In this document: positions 43,243-53,350 of the stretch, piece after piece | Position numbering within the stretch: position 1 is the first letter of the stretch | Layout: the number at the start of each line of letters is the position of its first letter | Assembly (NCBI RefSeq): GCF_042944905.1 | Contig: NZ_CP168496.1 | Span: 1,240,001-1,304,000 of the forward strand | DNA from: Psychrobacillus sp042944905 | GTDB lineage: Bacteria > Bacillota > Bacilli > Bacillales_A > Planococcaceae | Length of the DNA: 64,000 bases | Direction: 5' to 3' | Notes under the pieces: generated by a model | What the model was told of the DNA's origin: nothing | The model's database searches: none | What the model saw: the letters and a program-made list of their open reading frames with translations, nothing else | Program-made: the position numbers and the translations under genes

Positions 43243-43366
43243 TTAAATAGTTGTCCAGAGAGTCAACGAAAGGTTCGAATAGAAGAGCAGGGACTTTACA
43301 AAAGTACCCTATACTCTTCTATGTAAAAACGAACCTTCTCGAGACTTTTTCGAGAAGGTTCTTTTG
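43243..43366 (+). promoter_or_regulatory. Second PyrR attenuator, between pyrP and pyrB
   Basis: PyrR-binding loop 'GTTGTCCAGAGAGTCAACGA' begins at 43250. The antiterminator segment AAGGTTCG (43270-43277) competes for the CGAACCTT of the terminator. Terminator stem is GAACCTTCTCG (43331-43341) with CGAGAAGGTTC (43351-43361), then TTTT. An inner stem AGAAGAG/CTCTTCT is also present. Confidence 0.9.
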
Positions 43367-43382
43367 ATAGAGGAGGATAAAG

Positions 43383-44261
43383 ATGAAAAACTTATTATCA
43401 ATGAAAGATTTAACTGTAGAAGAAATAATGTCTATTTTAAAACAAGCGCAATTATTCCGTGAAGGTGCTAGTTCTCAATTAAAGCAAGATTATACTATGG
43501 CTAATTTATTTTTTGAACCGAGCACACGAACGAAAATGAGCTTTGAAATGGCAGAGAGAAAGTTACATTTAAATGTCCTCCCCTTTGATGCAGGTTTTTC
43601 TAGTACGTTAAAAGGTGAAACACTATATGATACGGTCAAAACATTGGAATCTATTGGTGTAGATGCGCTAGTGATCAGACATGAACAAAATAATTTTTTT
43701 GATGATTTAATAGGTAAAGTAAAACCGGTCATTATCAATGGTGGAGATGGAACAGGAAATCATCCTACTCAAAGTTTGCTCGATTTATTGACAATACAAC
43801 AGGAATTTGGAACTTTTGAAAATAAAGTTATTAGCATCGTAGGGGATATTGCACATAGCCGAGTAGCTCGTTCAAACGAAGATGCATTTTCTAGACTTGG
43901 TGCGAAAGTTAATTTCGTGTGTCCGCCAAATTGTAACGCGGAATTTGAAGCAACTTATAATATTGATGAAGTAATTGAGTCTAGTGATGTGATGATGATG
44001 CTAAGAGTACAACATGAAAGGCATGATGGTAAATCTTATTTCTCTAAAGCTGAATATCATCAACAGTATGGTTTAACAGTTGAAAGAGAAAAAAGAATGA
44101 AAGAAAACGCCATAATTATGCATCCTGCTCCGATGAACCGTGATGTGGAAATTGCAAGTGAAATTGTGGAATGTGAACGTTCTAGAATTTTCAAACAAAT
44201 GGAAAATGGTGTATTCATTCGTATGGCAGTCATTGAAATGATTTTGAAAGGGAGAGAATAG
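43383..44261 (+). CDS. pyrB: Aspartate carbamoyltransferase catalytic subunit
   Basis: Condenses carbamoyl phosphate with aspartate. It has 292 residues. The carbamoyl-phosphate site 'FFEPSTRTKMSFEMAE' (about 41-57) and 'HPTQSLLDL' (near 128) are intact, as is 'IMHPAPMNRDVEI'. There is no regulatory PyrI, as usual in Bacilli. Starts after the second attenuator; 1 nt before pyrC. Confidence 0.96.
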   Translation: MKNLLSMKDLTVEEIMSILKQAQLFREGASSQLKQDYTMANLFFEPSTRTKMSFEMAERKLHLNVLPFDAGFSSTLKGETLYDTVKTLESIGVDALVIRHEQNNFFDDLIGKVKPVIINGGDGTGNHPTQSLLDLLTIQQEFGTFENKVISIVGDIAHSRVARSNEDAFSRLGAKVNFVCPPNCNAEFEATYNIDEVIESSDVMMMLRVQHERHDGKSYFSKAEYHQQYGLTVEREKRMKENAIIMHPAPMNRDVEIASEIVECERSRIFKQMENGVFIRMAVIEMILKGRE

Positions 44262-44262
44262 A

Positions 44263-45543
44263 ATGACAAAAATTATTCAAAACGTTCAAGTTATTAACAA
44301 TGAGGGAGAGTTAGAAATTACGTCCGTCTTAATTGAAAACGGAAAAATTGCTAAAATCGGAGCGAATGAAACGGAAGATCATGCACAAGTAATTGATGGT
44401 AAAGGAATGCTTCTTTCGCCAGGATTTATCGATGTGCATGTCCATTTACGCGAGCCAGGAGGCGAACAAAAAGAAACGATTGAAACAGGAACAAAAGCTG
44501 CAGCAAAAGGCGGCTATACGACTATTTGTGCCATGCCAAATACAAGACCAGTACCTGATACAGTTGAAAACTTCTCTCATGTATTAGATTTAGTTGAAAA
44601 AAATGCACTTATTCGGGTTTTGCCATACGCATCGATTACGATTCGACAAGCAGGGAAAGAAAGAACAGATATCGAAGCTTTGAAAAAACTTGGCGCATTT
44701 GCTCTAACAGATGATGGTGTAGGAGTTCAGGCTGCAGGTACGATGTTGGAAGCGATGGAAGAAGCAGCAAAACTACATATCCCAGTTGTCGCACACTGTG
44801 AAGATAATACACTTATTTACGCAGGAGTGATGCATAAAGGAAAACGAAACGAAGAACTTGGATTAAAAGGAATTCCTTCTGTTTCAGAATCAGTACATAT
44901 TGCGCGAGATAGTTTACTCGCAGAAGCTGCAGGAGCTCATTACCATGTATGTCATGTCAGTACAAAAGAATCAGTAAGAGTGATACGTGATGCTAAAAAA
45001 GCAGGTATACATGTTACAGCTGAAGTAAGTCCCCATCACCTATTACTATGTGAAGATGATATACCATCCAATGATGCAAACTGGAAAATGAATCCACCTC
45101 TTAGAGGAAAAGAAGATATGCTTGCATTGCGTGAAGGCTTGCTAGATGGAACTTTAGATTTCATTGCAACAGATCATGCACCACATACAGAGGAAGAAAA
45201 AGCAAATGGATTTGAAAAGGCACCATTTGGTATTGTCGGTTTAGAAACAGCGTTCCCACTGTTATATACCCATTTTGTGAAAAGTGGAGAGTGGACTTTA
45301 AAACAATTGCTAGAATATTTAACGACTAAACCATCTGAAGTTTTTGGATTTGAGTTTGGAAAATTAGAAGTCGGAGCACCAGCGGATTTAGTATTAATTG
45401 ATCTAGAAAAAGAACAAGCAATTGATAAAGAAGCATTTTTATCAAAAGGAAAAAATACACCATTTAACGGTTGGGTATGCACAGGTTGGCCACAAGTCAC
45501 CATCTATAGCGGAGAAATCGTATGGCAGGAGGAAAACGCATGA
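44263..45543 (+). CDS. pyrC: Dihydroorotase
   Basis: Zinc amidohydrolase of 426 residues that cyclises carbamoyl-aspartate to dihydroorotate. The metal motif HVH is at 59-61 ('DVHVHLREPGG'); further ligands are in 'VVAHCED', 'AHYHVCHVS' and the catalytic 'FIATDHAPHTEEEK'. Class I type. Its stop overlaps the pyrAA start (ATGA). Confidence 0.96.
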   Translation: MTKIIQNVQVINNEGELEITSVLIENGKIAKIGANETEDHAQVIDGKGMLLSPGFIDVHVHLREPGGEQKETIETGTKAAAKGGYTTICAMPNTRPVPDTVENFSHVLDLVEKNALIRVLPYASITIRQAGKERTDIEALKKLGAFALTDDGVGVQAAGTMLEAMEEAAKLHIPVVAHCEDNTLIYAGVMHKGKRNEELGLKGIPSVSESVHIARDSLLAEAAGAHYHVCHVSTKESVRVIRDAKKAGIHVTAEVSPHHLLLCEDDIPSNDANWKMNPPLRGKEDMLALREGLLDGTLDFIATDHAPHTEEEKANGFEKAPFGIVGLETAFPLLYTHFVKSGEWTLKQLLEYLTTKPSEVFGFEFGKLEVGAPADLVLIDLEKEQAIDKEAFLSKGKNTPFNGWVCTGWPQVTIYSGEIVWQEENA

Positions 45544-46640
45544 AAACGAGATACTTAATTTTAGAAGATGGTACAGCATTTAAAGGGTACTCATTTGGTA
45601 GTGAAGAAGGAACAATCGGAGAGGTTATCTTTACTACTGGAATGACTGGCTATCAAGAATCGATTTCGGATCCTTCTAACTGTGGACAAATTCTAACGTT
45701 CACATATCCAATGATTGGCAACTACGGAGTGAATCCCGATGATTTTGAAGCGATTCAAATTGGTTTATCTGGAGTAGTAGTAAGAGAATTGGCTGAGCAA
45801 CCATCAAATTTCAGAAGTACAGGTACATTAAGCGAATTTTTAGAGGCAAAAAATATTCCTGGAATTGAAGGAATTGATACTAGAAAATTAACACGTATAA
45901 TTCGTAAGCATGGCTCTTTAAAGGGGCAGCTAACAAAAGCTGGAGAAGAAGTTAATGTAGAGGAAGTAGTGGAAGCATTGAAAGCTACAGAAATTGCTAA
46001 AAACCAAGTAGAACAAGTTTCCATCACTCGTTCATATCCAAGTCCAGGACGCGGGAAAAAAGTTGTACTCGTAGACTTTGGTATGAAGCATGGTATTTTA
46101 AGAGAATTAAACAAACGTGATTGCGACATCATTGTCGTACCCTACAATACATCTGCAAAAGATATTTTGGGCATGTATCCTGATGGTGTAATACTTTCAA
46201 ACGGACCTGGAGATCCAACCGATATTCCAGAAGTAGTTGAAATGGTTAAAGAGATTATTGGCCAAGTTCCAATTTTCGGTGTATGTCTGGGACATCAGCT
46301 TATTTCTCTTGCAAGTGGTGCAACCTCTTTCAAATTGAAATTTGGACATCGTGGAGGAAACCATCCAGTTAAAGATTTAACTACAGGGAGAACAGAATTA
46401 ACTTCACAAAATCATGGCTATGCAATTGATGCAGATTCCATTGCAAATACAGATTTAGAAATTACACATATTGCTTTAAATGACGGTACTGTAGAAGGGG
46501 TACGACATACAAAATTCCCAGTGTTCTGCGTGCAGTTCCATCCAGAAGGTTCTTCAGGACCTGAGGATTCTTCCCACTTATTTGACCAATTTATCGAAAC
46601 AATGATACTAGAAAGCAAAAAGGAGAATTCACATGCCTAA
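45540..46640 (+). CDS. pyrAA: Carbamoyl-phosphate synthase small (glutaminase) subunit, pyrimidine-specific
   Basis: 366 residues: N-terminal CPSase small-chain domain and a class I glutamine amidotransferase with nucleophile Cys249 in 'GVCLGHQL' and 'FHPEGSSGPED' carrying the His-Glu pair. Supplies ammonia to PyrAB. ATG at 45540 has AGGAGG 7 nt upstream; an in-frame ATG at 45522 precedes that site and is less likely. Overlaps pyrAB by 8 nt. Confidence 0.95.
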   Translation: MKTRYLILEDGTAFKGYSFGSEEGTIGEVIFTTGMTGYQESISDPSNCGQILTFTYPMIGNYGVNPDDFEAIQIGLSGVVVRELAEQPSNFRSTGTLSEFLEAKNIPGIEGIDTRKLTRIIRKHGSLKGQLTKAGEEVNVEEVVEALKATEIAKNQVEQVSITRSYPSPGRGKKVVLVDFGMKHGILRELNKRDCDIIVVPYNTSAKDILGMYPDGVILSNGPGDPTDIPEVVEMVKEIIGQVPIFGVCLGHQLISLASGATSFKLKFGHRGGNHPVKDLTTGRTELTSQNHGYAIDADSIANTDLEITHIALNDGTVEGVRHTKFPVFCVQFHPEGSSGPEDSSHLFDQFIETMILESKKENSHA

Positions 46641-49600
46641 ACGTAAAGATATAGAAACGATATTAGTAATTGGATCAGGACCAATTGTTATAGGTCAAGC
46701 AGCTGAATTTGACTATGCTGGAACACAAGCATGTATTTCATTGAGAGAAGAAGGATATCGTGTCATTCTAGTGAATTCGAATCCAGCAACCATTATGACG
46801 GACACAGAAATCGCGGATAAAGTATATATCGAACCAATCACATTGCCATTTGTGAGTAAAATCATTCGTAAAGAACGTCCGGATGCCATTCTACCAACAC
46901 TTGGTGGACAAACGGGATTAAATATGGCAATTGCGCTTGATGAATCAGGTATTTTAGATGAATTAGGAATAGAAATTTTAGGAACAAAGCTAGAAGCAAT
47001 TCATAAAGCAGAAGACCGTGATTTATTTCGTACATTAATGAATGAATTAGGTGAACCTGTACCTGAAAGTGATATTATTCACAACTTGGATGAAGCAAAA
47101 GCATTTGTTGAAAGAATTGGATACCCGGTAATTGTGCGTCCTGCTTTTACACTAGGTGGAACTGGCGGCGGAATTTGTAATAACGATACAGACCTAGCGG
47201 AAATCGTGACAAGTGGGTTAAAATATAGCCCAGTAACACAGTGTTTACTTGAAAAATCAATTGCTGGATATAAGGAAATTGAATATGAGGTTATGCGCGA
47301 CTCGGCGGATAATGCGATCGTTGTATGTAATATGGAAAATGTGGATGCAGTGGGTATTCACACAGGGGATTCAATCGTAGTTGCTCCAACGCAGACCTTA
47401 TCGGACCGTGAAAATCAAATGCTTCGTAATGTATCATTAAAAATTATTCGTGCACTAAAAATTGAAGGTGGATGCAACGTGCAACTTGCCCTTGATCCAA
47501 ATAGCTTCAATTACTTTATTATCGAAGTGAATCCACGTGTAAGTCGTTCTTCCGCCCTTGCATCCAAAGCAACTGGTTATCCAATTGCAAAACTTGCTGC
47601 GAAAATAGCAGTAGGTCTAACATTAGATGAAATGATGAACCCGGTAACAGAAAAAACATATGCATGCTTTGAACCAGCATTAGATTATATCGTTGCTAAA
47701 ATTCCAAGATGGCCATTTGATAAATTTGAATCTGCCAAACGTAATCTAGGAACTCAAATGAAAGCAACTGGTGAAGTAATGTCTTTAGGACGTACATTCG
47801 AAGAAGCGATTCTTAAATCAGTTCGCTCTCTAGAGACTGGACATTTCCATATCGAAATGAAAAACAGTGAATCGATTACAGATGAGTGGATGGAAAAACG
47901 TATCCGTCGTGCAGGTGACGAGCGTTTATTCTTCATCGGCGAGGCACTTCGTAGAGGGGTTTCAGTGGAAACACTCAATGAATGGAGCCAAATCGACTTA
48001 TTCTTCTTGAATAAACTACAAAACATCGTGAAATATGAAGAAGTAGTTCAAGCAAATCCATATGATAAAGAAGTATTATATAAAGCAAAACGTATGGGCT
48101 TTGCGGACAAAACGATTGCTAAGTATTGGAACGTAAAAGAAATTGATGTGTATAATTTCAAGAAAGAGCATGGCATTGTACCAGTGTATAAAATGGTTGA
48201 TACTTGCGCAGGAGAGTTCGAATCAGAAACTCCGTATTTTTACGGAACATATGAAGAAGAAAATGAATCCATTCGTACAAACAAAGAAAGTGTTATCGTA
48301 TTAGGCTCTGGTCCAATCCGCATCGGACAAGGGGTAGAATTTGACTATGCAACGGTGCACTCTGTTTGGGCGATTAAAGAAGCAGGTTATGAGGCAATCA
48401 TAATAAACAACAACCCTGAAACGGTTTCGACAGATTTTTCTATTTCAGATAAATTGTACTTTGAGCCATTAACTGAAGAAGACGTTATGCATATTGTGGA
48501 TTTGGAGCAGCCAAAAGGGGTAGTAGTCCAGTTTGGTGGACAAACGGCTATTAATCTAGCGGAAGCATTAGAAGAAAGAGGCGTAAAAATTCTAGGTACA
48601 ACACTAGAAGATATTGACCGTGCAGAAAACCGTAATAAGTTTGAAGCTGCACTACACGAAATAGGTATTCCTCAACCACTTGGAAAAACAGCAGTTTCTG
48701 TAGAAGAAGCAGTAGTAATTGCAGAAGATATCGGATATCCAGTATTAGTAAGACCATCTTATGTACTTGGCGGTCGTGCGATGCAAATCGTCTATAACGA
48801 AGACGAGATTAAACATTATATGGAACATGCAGTAGAAGCAAGCCCAGAAAAACCAGTGTTAATCGATCGTTACTTAACCGGAACAGAAGTGGAAGTAGAT
48901 GCCATTTGTGATGGTGAGAATGTATTGATTCCTGGAATTATGGAACATATTGAACGCGCAGGAGTTCACTCCGGTGACTCTATCGCTGTATATCCACCGC
49001 AAAAACTATCGCAGCAACATATCGACACATTAGTGGACTACACAACTCGTCTTGCAAAAGGATTAAAAATTGTTGGTTTGATGAATATCCAATATGTCAT
49101 ATCAAAGGATGAAGTATACGTAATTGAAGTAAACCCGCGTTCAAGTCGTACAGTACCATTCTTGAGTAAAATTACGTCGATTCCAATGGCTAATATTGCA
49201 ACCAAAGCCATTTTAGGACAATCGATTGTAGAGCAAGGATACAAACCAGGACTTGCTCCAAATAGTCCAGGAGTATATGTGAAAGTTCCAGTCTTCAGCT
49301 TTGCAAAACTACGCCGAGTAGACATAACGCTTGGACCAGAGATGAAATCTACTGGAGAAGTAATGGGGAAAGACATTACGCTAGAAAAGGCATTATATAA
49401 AGGGTTAGTAGCTGCAGGAATGGAAATAAAAGATCACGGATCAGTGCTAATGACTATAGCAGATAAAGATAAGGAAGAAGCTACTGAGATTGCAAAGCGA
49501 TTCAATAACATTGGCTTTCGCATCATTGCTACGGCAGGAACGGCAGAAGCAATTCGAAAAGCTGGTATCCCAGTAGACATCGTAGATAAAATTGGATCTA

Positions 49601-49830
49601 AAGGAACTACACTGTTAGATGTAATACAAAAAGGAAATGCTCAGTTTGTTATTAATACATTAACAAAAGGTATGCAGCCAGAACGAGATGGTTTCCGTAT
49701 TCGTAGAGAATCTGTGGAAAATGGCATTCCATGTTTAACTTCTCTAGATACTGCTGAGGCAATGCTGCGAGTGATTGAATCCATGACATTTTCTACAGAG
49801 ACGATGAAACATCAGGAGGTTCGTGCATGA
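46633..49830 (+). CDS. pyrAB: Carbamoyl-phosphate synthase large subunit, pyrimidine-specific
   Basis: A 1065-residue synthetase with two homologous ATP-grasp halves. 'VIGSGPIVIGQAAEFDYAG' begins the first and 'VLGSGPIRIGQGVEFDYATVHS' the second (near 554); each half has an 'IEVNPR.SR' block. The C-terminal MGS-like allosteric domain starts near 930. The location in the pyr operon indicates the UMP-responsive enzyme. Overlaps pyrAA and pyrK. Confidence 0.97.
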   Translation: MPKRKDIETILVIGSGPIVIGQAAEFDYAGTQACISLREEGYRVILVNSNPATIMTDTEIADKVYIEPITLPFVSKIIRKERPDAILPTLGGQTGLNMAIALDESGILDELGIEILGTKLEAIHKAEDRDLFRTLMNELGEPVPESDIIHNLDEAKAFVERIGYPVIVRPAFTLGGTGGGICNNDTDLAEIVTSGLKYSPVTQCLLEKSIAGYKEIEYEVMRDSADNAIVVCNMENVDAVGIHTGDSIVVAPTQTLSDRENQMLRNVSLKIIRALKIEGGCNVQLALDPNSFNYFIIEVNPRVSRSSALASKATGYPIAKLAAKIAVGLTLDEMMNPVTEKTYACFEPALDYIVAKIPRWPFDKFESAKRNLGTQMKATGEVMSLGRTFEEAILKSVRSLETGHFHIEMKNSESITDEWMEKRIRRAGDERLFFIGEALRRGVSVETLNEWSQIDLFFLNKLQNIVKYEEVVQANPYDKEVLYKAKRMGFADKTIAKYWNVKEIDVYNFKKEHGIVPVYKMVDTCAGEFESETPYFYGTYEEENESIRTNKESVIVLGSGPIRIGQGVEFDYATVHSVWAIKEAGYEAIIINNNPETVSTDFSISDKLYFEPLTEEDVMHIVDLEQPKGVVVQFGGQTAINLAEALEERGVKILGTTLEDIDRAENRNKFEAALHEIGIPQPLGKTAVSVEEAVVIAEDIGYPVLVRPSYVLGGRAMQIVYNEDEIKHYMEHAVEASPEKPVLIDRYLTGTEVEVDAICDGENVLIPGIMEHIERAGVHSGDSIAVYPPQKLSQQHIDTLVDYTTRLAKGLKIVGLMNIQYVISKDEVYVIEVNPRSSRTVPFLSKITSIPMANIATKAILGQSIVEQGYKPGLAPNSPGVYVKVPVFSFAKLRRVDITLGPEMKSTGEVMGKDITLEKALYKGLVAAGMEIKDHGSVLMTIADKDKEEATEIAKRFNNIGFRIIATAGTAEAIRKAGIPVDIVDKIGSKGTTLLDVIQKGNAQFVINTLTKGMQPERDGFRIRRESVENGIPCLTSLDTAEAMLRVIESMTFSTETMKHQEVRA

Positions 49831-50603
49831 TTAGACAAGGACAAATGCAAGTCGTAAAACAGAAAAAAATTGCGACGAACATTTTTGAACTAACATTAAT
49901 AGGACAACATGTACTGGACATGAGACAACCCGGACAATTTGTCCATATACGTGTGTCTGATCAAATGGAACCTTTACTAAGAAGACCAATCAGTATTTCT
50001 TCTATTAACAAAGAAACGCTTGAATTTACAATGATTTACCGTGCAGATGGAAGGGGAACAACACTCCTCTCTGAAAAAAAACAAGGGGACCAGGTCGATG
50101 TACTTGGACCTCTTGGTAAAGGTTTTCCTATTGACAAAGTGGAAGCTGGTCAGAAAGCGCTCCTTGTTGGAGGAGGAATTGGAGTACCGCCTCTATATGA
50201 GCTTTCAAAAAGACTAGTGGAAAAAGGAGTCCAGCCAATTCACGTACTCGGCTTTCAATCAAAAGATGTTGTCTTTTATGAAAAGCAATTTAATGAGCTT
50301 GGTAAAACGTATATCGTAACAGCAGATGGCAGTTATGGTCATGCAGGTTTTGTTACAAATGTGTTAGAAACGTTAGAAGAGGATTTCGCTGTATATTACA
50401 GCTGTGGTCCAACTCCAATGCTTGCAGCACTTGAAAAAATGTATCCTGAAAAAGAAGGATATTTATCTTTTGAACAACGAATGGGTTGTGGAATTGGTGC
50501 CTGCTTTGCATGTGTTTGTGAAACAACAGAAAAAACAGAAGCTGATTATGTGAAAGTTTGTTCTGATGGTCCAGTGTTCCAGTCAGGGGTGGTTCAAGTA
50601 TGA
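49827..50603 (+). CDS. pyrK: Dihydroorotate dehydrogenase B, electron-transfer subunit
   Basis: A 258-residue FAD/[2Fe-2S] protein that passes electrons from PyrD to NAD+. FAD-binding 'LLRRPISISSI', NAD-binding 'ALLVGGGIGVPPLYEL', and a C-terminal cluster motif 'CGIGACFACVC' plus a later Cys ('VKVCSDGPVF') that ligate the iron-sulfur centre. ATGA overlap with pyrAB and 4-nt overlap with pyrD. Confidence 0.96.
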   Translation: MIRQGQMQVVKQKKIATNIFELTLIGQHVLDMRQPGQFVHIRVSDQMEPLLRRPISISSINKETLEFTMIYRADGRGTTLLSEKKQGDQVDVLGPLGKGFPIDKVEAGQKALLVGGGIGVPPLYELSKRLVEKGVQPIHVLGFQSKDVVFYEKQFNELGKTYIVTADGSYGHAGFVTNVLETLEEDFAVYYSCGPTPMLAALEKMYPEKEGYLSFEQRMGCGIGACFACVCETTEKTEADYVKVCSDGPVFQSGVVQV

Positions 50604-51514
50604 ATAGATTAGCGGTCGAATTACCGGGCCTTTCATTGAAAAATCCAATTATGCCTGCTTCCGGTTGCTTTGGATTTGGGAAAGAATATGCACAACTTTA
50701 TGATTTGTCTAAGCTTGGAGCGATTATGATCAAGGCAACAACGATTGAAACAAGACTTGGAAATCCAACGCCACGAGTAGCAGAAACGCCTGCAGGAATG
50801 TTAAATGCAATCGGATTACAAAATCCAGGATTAACAAAAGTAATGCAAAATGAACTTCCATGGTTAGAACAATATGATGTGCCAATTATTGCAAATGTTG
50901 CTGGTACATTAACAGAAGATTATGTTGCAGTGGCGAAAAGCATTTCGGAAGCTCCGAATGTACATGCACTAGAGCTAAATATCTCATGTCCAAATGTAAA
51001 GCAAGGTGGAATAACATTTGGGACAGATCCAATAGTAGCAGAACAACTAACTAAAGCTGTTAAAGCAGTATCTTCTGTTCCGGTATACGTAAAGCTCTCT
51101 CCTAATGTTACGAACGTAAATGATATAGCTAAAGCAGTAGAAGCAGGAGGAGCAGACGGCATTACAATGATTAATACATTGCTTGGCATGCGATTAGATA
51201 CAAAAACAGGTCGACCTGTCATTGCAAATGTTACTGGTGGATTATCTGGACCTGCAATTAAACCAGTTGCTCTTCGAATGGTGTATGACGTAGCGAAACA
51301 AGTATCGATTCCAATCATCGGAATGGGAGGGATTTCTTCCATCGATGATGTCATTGACTTTATATCAGCAGGCGCAAGTGCAGTAGCAGTAGGAACAGCA
51401 AACTTTGTTGATCCATTTATATGTCCGAATTTAATTGATCAGCTTCCAGAAAAATTAGATGAACTTGGATATAATACAATATCAGATTTAGTTGGGAGGA
51501 GCCATCGATTATGA
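50600..51514 (+). CDS. pyrD: Dihydroorotate dehydrogenase B (NAD+), catalytic subunit
   Basis: A 304-residue FMN TIM-barrel enzyme of class 1B. The catalytic base is Cys130 in 'LNISCPNVKQGG'. FMN-binding segments include 'IPIIGMGGISSIDDVIDFISAGASAVAVGTA'. It forms a complex with PyrK, which is encoded immediately upstream. Overlaps pyrF by 4 nt. Confidence 0.97.
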   Translation: MNRLAVELPGLSLKNPIMPASGCFGFGKEYAQLYDLSKLGAIMIKATTIETRLGNPTPRVAETPAGMLNAIGLQNPGLTKVMQNELPWLEQYDVPIIANVAGTLTEDYVAVAKSISEAPNVHALELNISCPNVKQGGITFGTDPIVAEQLTKAVKAVSSVPVYVKLSPNVTNVNDIAKAVEAGGADGITMINTLLGMRLDTKTGRPVIANVTGGLSGPAIKPVALRMVYDVAKQVSIPIIGMGGISSIDDVIDFISAGASAVAVGTANFVDPFICPNLIDQLPEKLDELGYNTISDLVGRSHRL

Positions 51515-52221
51515 AAAACAGTCCAATTATCGCTTTAGATTTTGCTTCTGCAAATGATGCTTATAACTTTCTATTATCTTTCGAACAATCACTATTTGTA
51601 AAAGTAGGGATGGAGCTTTATTTACAAGAAGGTCCTTCGATTGTTTATAAGCTGAAAGAAATGGGACATGATGTATTTCTAGATTTGAAACTACATGATA
51701 TTCCAAATACAGTAGGTCAAGCGATGAAAGGGTTGGCTCGACTTGGGGCTGACTTAGTCAATGTGCATGCTGCAGGCGGAGAAGCTATGATGATTGCTGC
51801 ACGCGAAGGACTTGAAGCAGGAACAACAGCTGGCAATAAAAGACCTTCCATTATCGCAGTGACTCAGCTAACATCGACTTCAGAAAAACAAATGCAAGAG
51901 GAGCAACTTATCCGAACATCTATGGATGAATCGGTAGTTCACTATGCAAAACTAGCAAAAAATGCATATTTAGATGGGGTCGTCTGTTCCGTACTGGAAG
52001 CAAAAAAAATTGCAGAAGCATGTGGCAGCGAATTCTTACGAGTAACTCCAGGTATCCGTTTAGCAGAAGGGGATGCACATGACCAAATACGAGTTGCTAC
52101 TCCAGCAAATGCGAGATTGCTAGGCTCATCTCATATTGTTGTTGGAAGAGCGATCACAAAAGCAGAAAATCCTGTTCAAGCATACGAGAACATATTAAAA
52201 ATGTGGGAGGAAAACGCATGA
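51511..52221 (+). CDS. pyrF: Orotidine 5'-phosphate decarboxylase
   Basis: Last step of UMP synthesis; 236 residues. The catalytic charged network is in 'DLKLHDIPNTV' (Asp58, Lys60, Asp63), and the phosphate-gripper 'LGSSHIVVGRAITKAENP' is near the C-terminus. Overlaps pyrD and pyrE by 4 nt each. Confidence 0.97.
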   Translation: MKNSPIIALDFASANDAYNFLLSFEQSLFVKVGMELYLQEGPSIVYKLKEMGHDVFLDLKLHDIPNTVGQAMKGLARLGADLVNVHAAGGEAMMIAAREGLEAGTTAGNKRPSIIAVTQLTSTSEKQMQEEQLIRTSMDESVVHYAKLAKNAYLDGVVCSVLEAKKIAEACGSEFLRVTPGIRLAEGDAHDQIRVATPANARLLGSSHIVVGRAITKAENPVQAYENILKMWEENA

Positions 52222-52850
52222 CGCTAGAAAATAAAATCGCAAAAGCACTTCTCGAAGTTGGAGCAGTCGAATTGAAACCAAATGATCTTTTCACATGGGC
52301 TTCCGGTATTAAATCCCCAATCTACTGTGATAATAGAATTACGATGTCATCTCCTGCGGTTCGTAAAGAAATTGCCCAAGGATTAGCCGAAGCAATCGAG
52401 AAGAACTTCCCAGGAACGGAAGCTGTGGCAGGCACAGCAACAGCAGGAATTCCACACGCTGCATGGGTAAGTGATGTACTAGAACTTCCGATGATGTATG
52501 TTCGTTCCAAAACCAAAGAGCATGGTCGAGGCAATCAAATCGAAGGAAAAGTAGTGTCAGGTCAAAAAGTAGTTGTTATTGAAGATTTAATCTCAACTGG
52601 TGGAAGTAGCTTAGTAGCAGTAGAAGCCCTTAAAAAAGAAGGTCTAGAAGTACTTGGCGTAGTGAGCATATTTACATATGGACTATCAAAAGCTGAAGAG
52701 TCATTCAAAGATGCGGGCATTTCATTTGTGAGTTTAACGAATTATGATGCGTTGACCAATGCAGCAAAAGAAGCAGGAACGATTACGGAAGCGGATCTAC
52801 CTATGCTTTCGAAATGGCATAATGATTTAAAAGAAGGATTGTTGAAATAA
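52218..52850 (+). CDS. pyrE: Orotate phosphoribosyltransferase
   Basis: Joins orotate and PRPP to give OMP; 210 residues. PRPP loop 'VVVIEDLISTGGSSLVAVEAL' (about 115-135) and the flexible-loop 'YVRSKTKEHGRGNQIEG' are typical. ATG at 52218 follows GGGAGG; a start at 52203 would overlap the site. Last gene of the operon, followed by a strong terminator. Confidence 0.96.
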   Translation: MTLENKIAKALLEVGAVELKPNDLFTWASGIKSPIYCDNRITMSSPAVRKEIAQGLAEAIEKNFPGTEAVAGTATAGIPHAAWVSDVLELPMMYVRSKTKEHGRGNQIEGKVVSGQKVVVIEDLISTGGSSLVAVEALKKEGLEVLGVVSIFTYGLSKAEESFKDAGISFVSLTNYDALTNAAKEAGTITEADLPMLSKWHNDLKEGLLK

Positions 52851-52902
52851 AAGAAAAGACTTCAACATGAAGGGTATCTGAAAATAACATTTGTCATTCA
52901 AT

Positions 52903-52942
52903 AAAGCATCTTCGCTCAAATTATTGAGCGGAGATGCTTTTT
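52903..52942 (+). terminator. Terminator of the pyr operon
   Basis: 17-bp stem AAAGCATCTTCGCTCAA/TTGAGCGGAGATGCTTT with one T-G pair and loop ATTA, followed by TTTTT. Confidence 0.93.
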
Positions 52943-52944
52943 AT

Positions 52945-53350
52945 TAGTGTTTATAAGTTGTGCCTCTAATCTTGCAAGGGCTTGATCTTGACTGTCTGTT
53001 ACTTTTAACGGAAGCAGTATACATGAATCAGTGGGTGTATGATTAGAGTATTTGATTCTAGAGAAAAATAGATAGCATCCATTACTAAAGAAGCGTTGAG
53101 CGGACGAAACCAACTCTTCGTCCGCTTTTAAAAGAATAGGAAAGGATTTATTCTCTCATTAACCAAACCTAATGCACCATGTCACTACATATTTCAAGAG
53201 AGCGACGGACAAACATCTGCCACAAGATTACCAAAAAAAAATTCACGAGCTAAATTACTACGGTAATAGTGTAGCCAATGTTACGTCCAAAGCACTCTGG
53301 AAATAGTAAAGACCAGGTGCACTTAAAGGGCGCTTGAGCTTTTCTTATAC
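52945..53350 (+). repeat. Copy 3 of the large structured repeat
   Basis: Starts right after the pyrE terminator. Hairpin GCGGACGAA/TTCGTCCGC at 53100-53125 followed by TTTT. GGACAAACAT pairs with ATGTTACGTCC (53207-53288). ATTACC (53227-53232) pairs with GGTAAT (53262-53267), with flanking CAC/GTG. The central hairpin is shortened. The left 100 nt match copy 2 ('TATACAT..ATCAGT..GT.TATGATTAGAG'). Confidence 0.85.

Noticed and set aside
50920..51354. 144-codon minus-strand frame inside pyrD
   Set aside because: Shadow frame; pyrD motifs are intact on the + strand.
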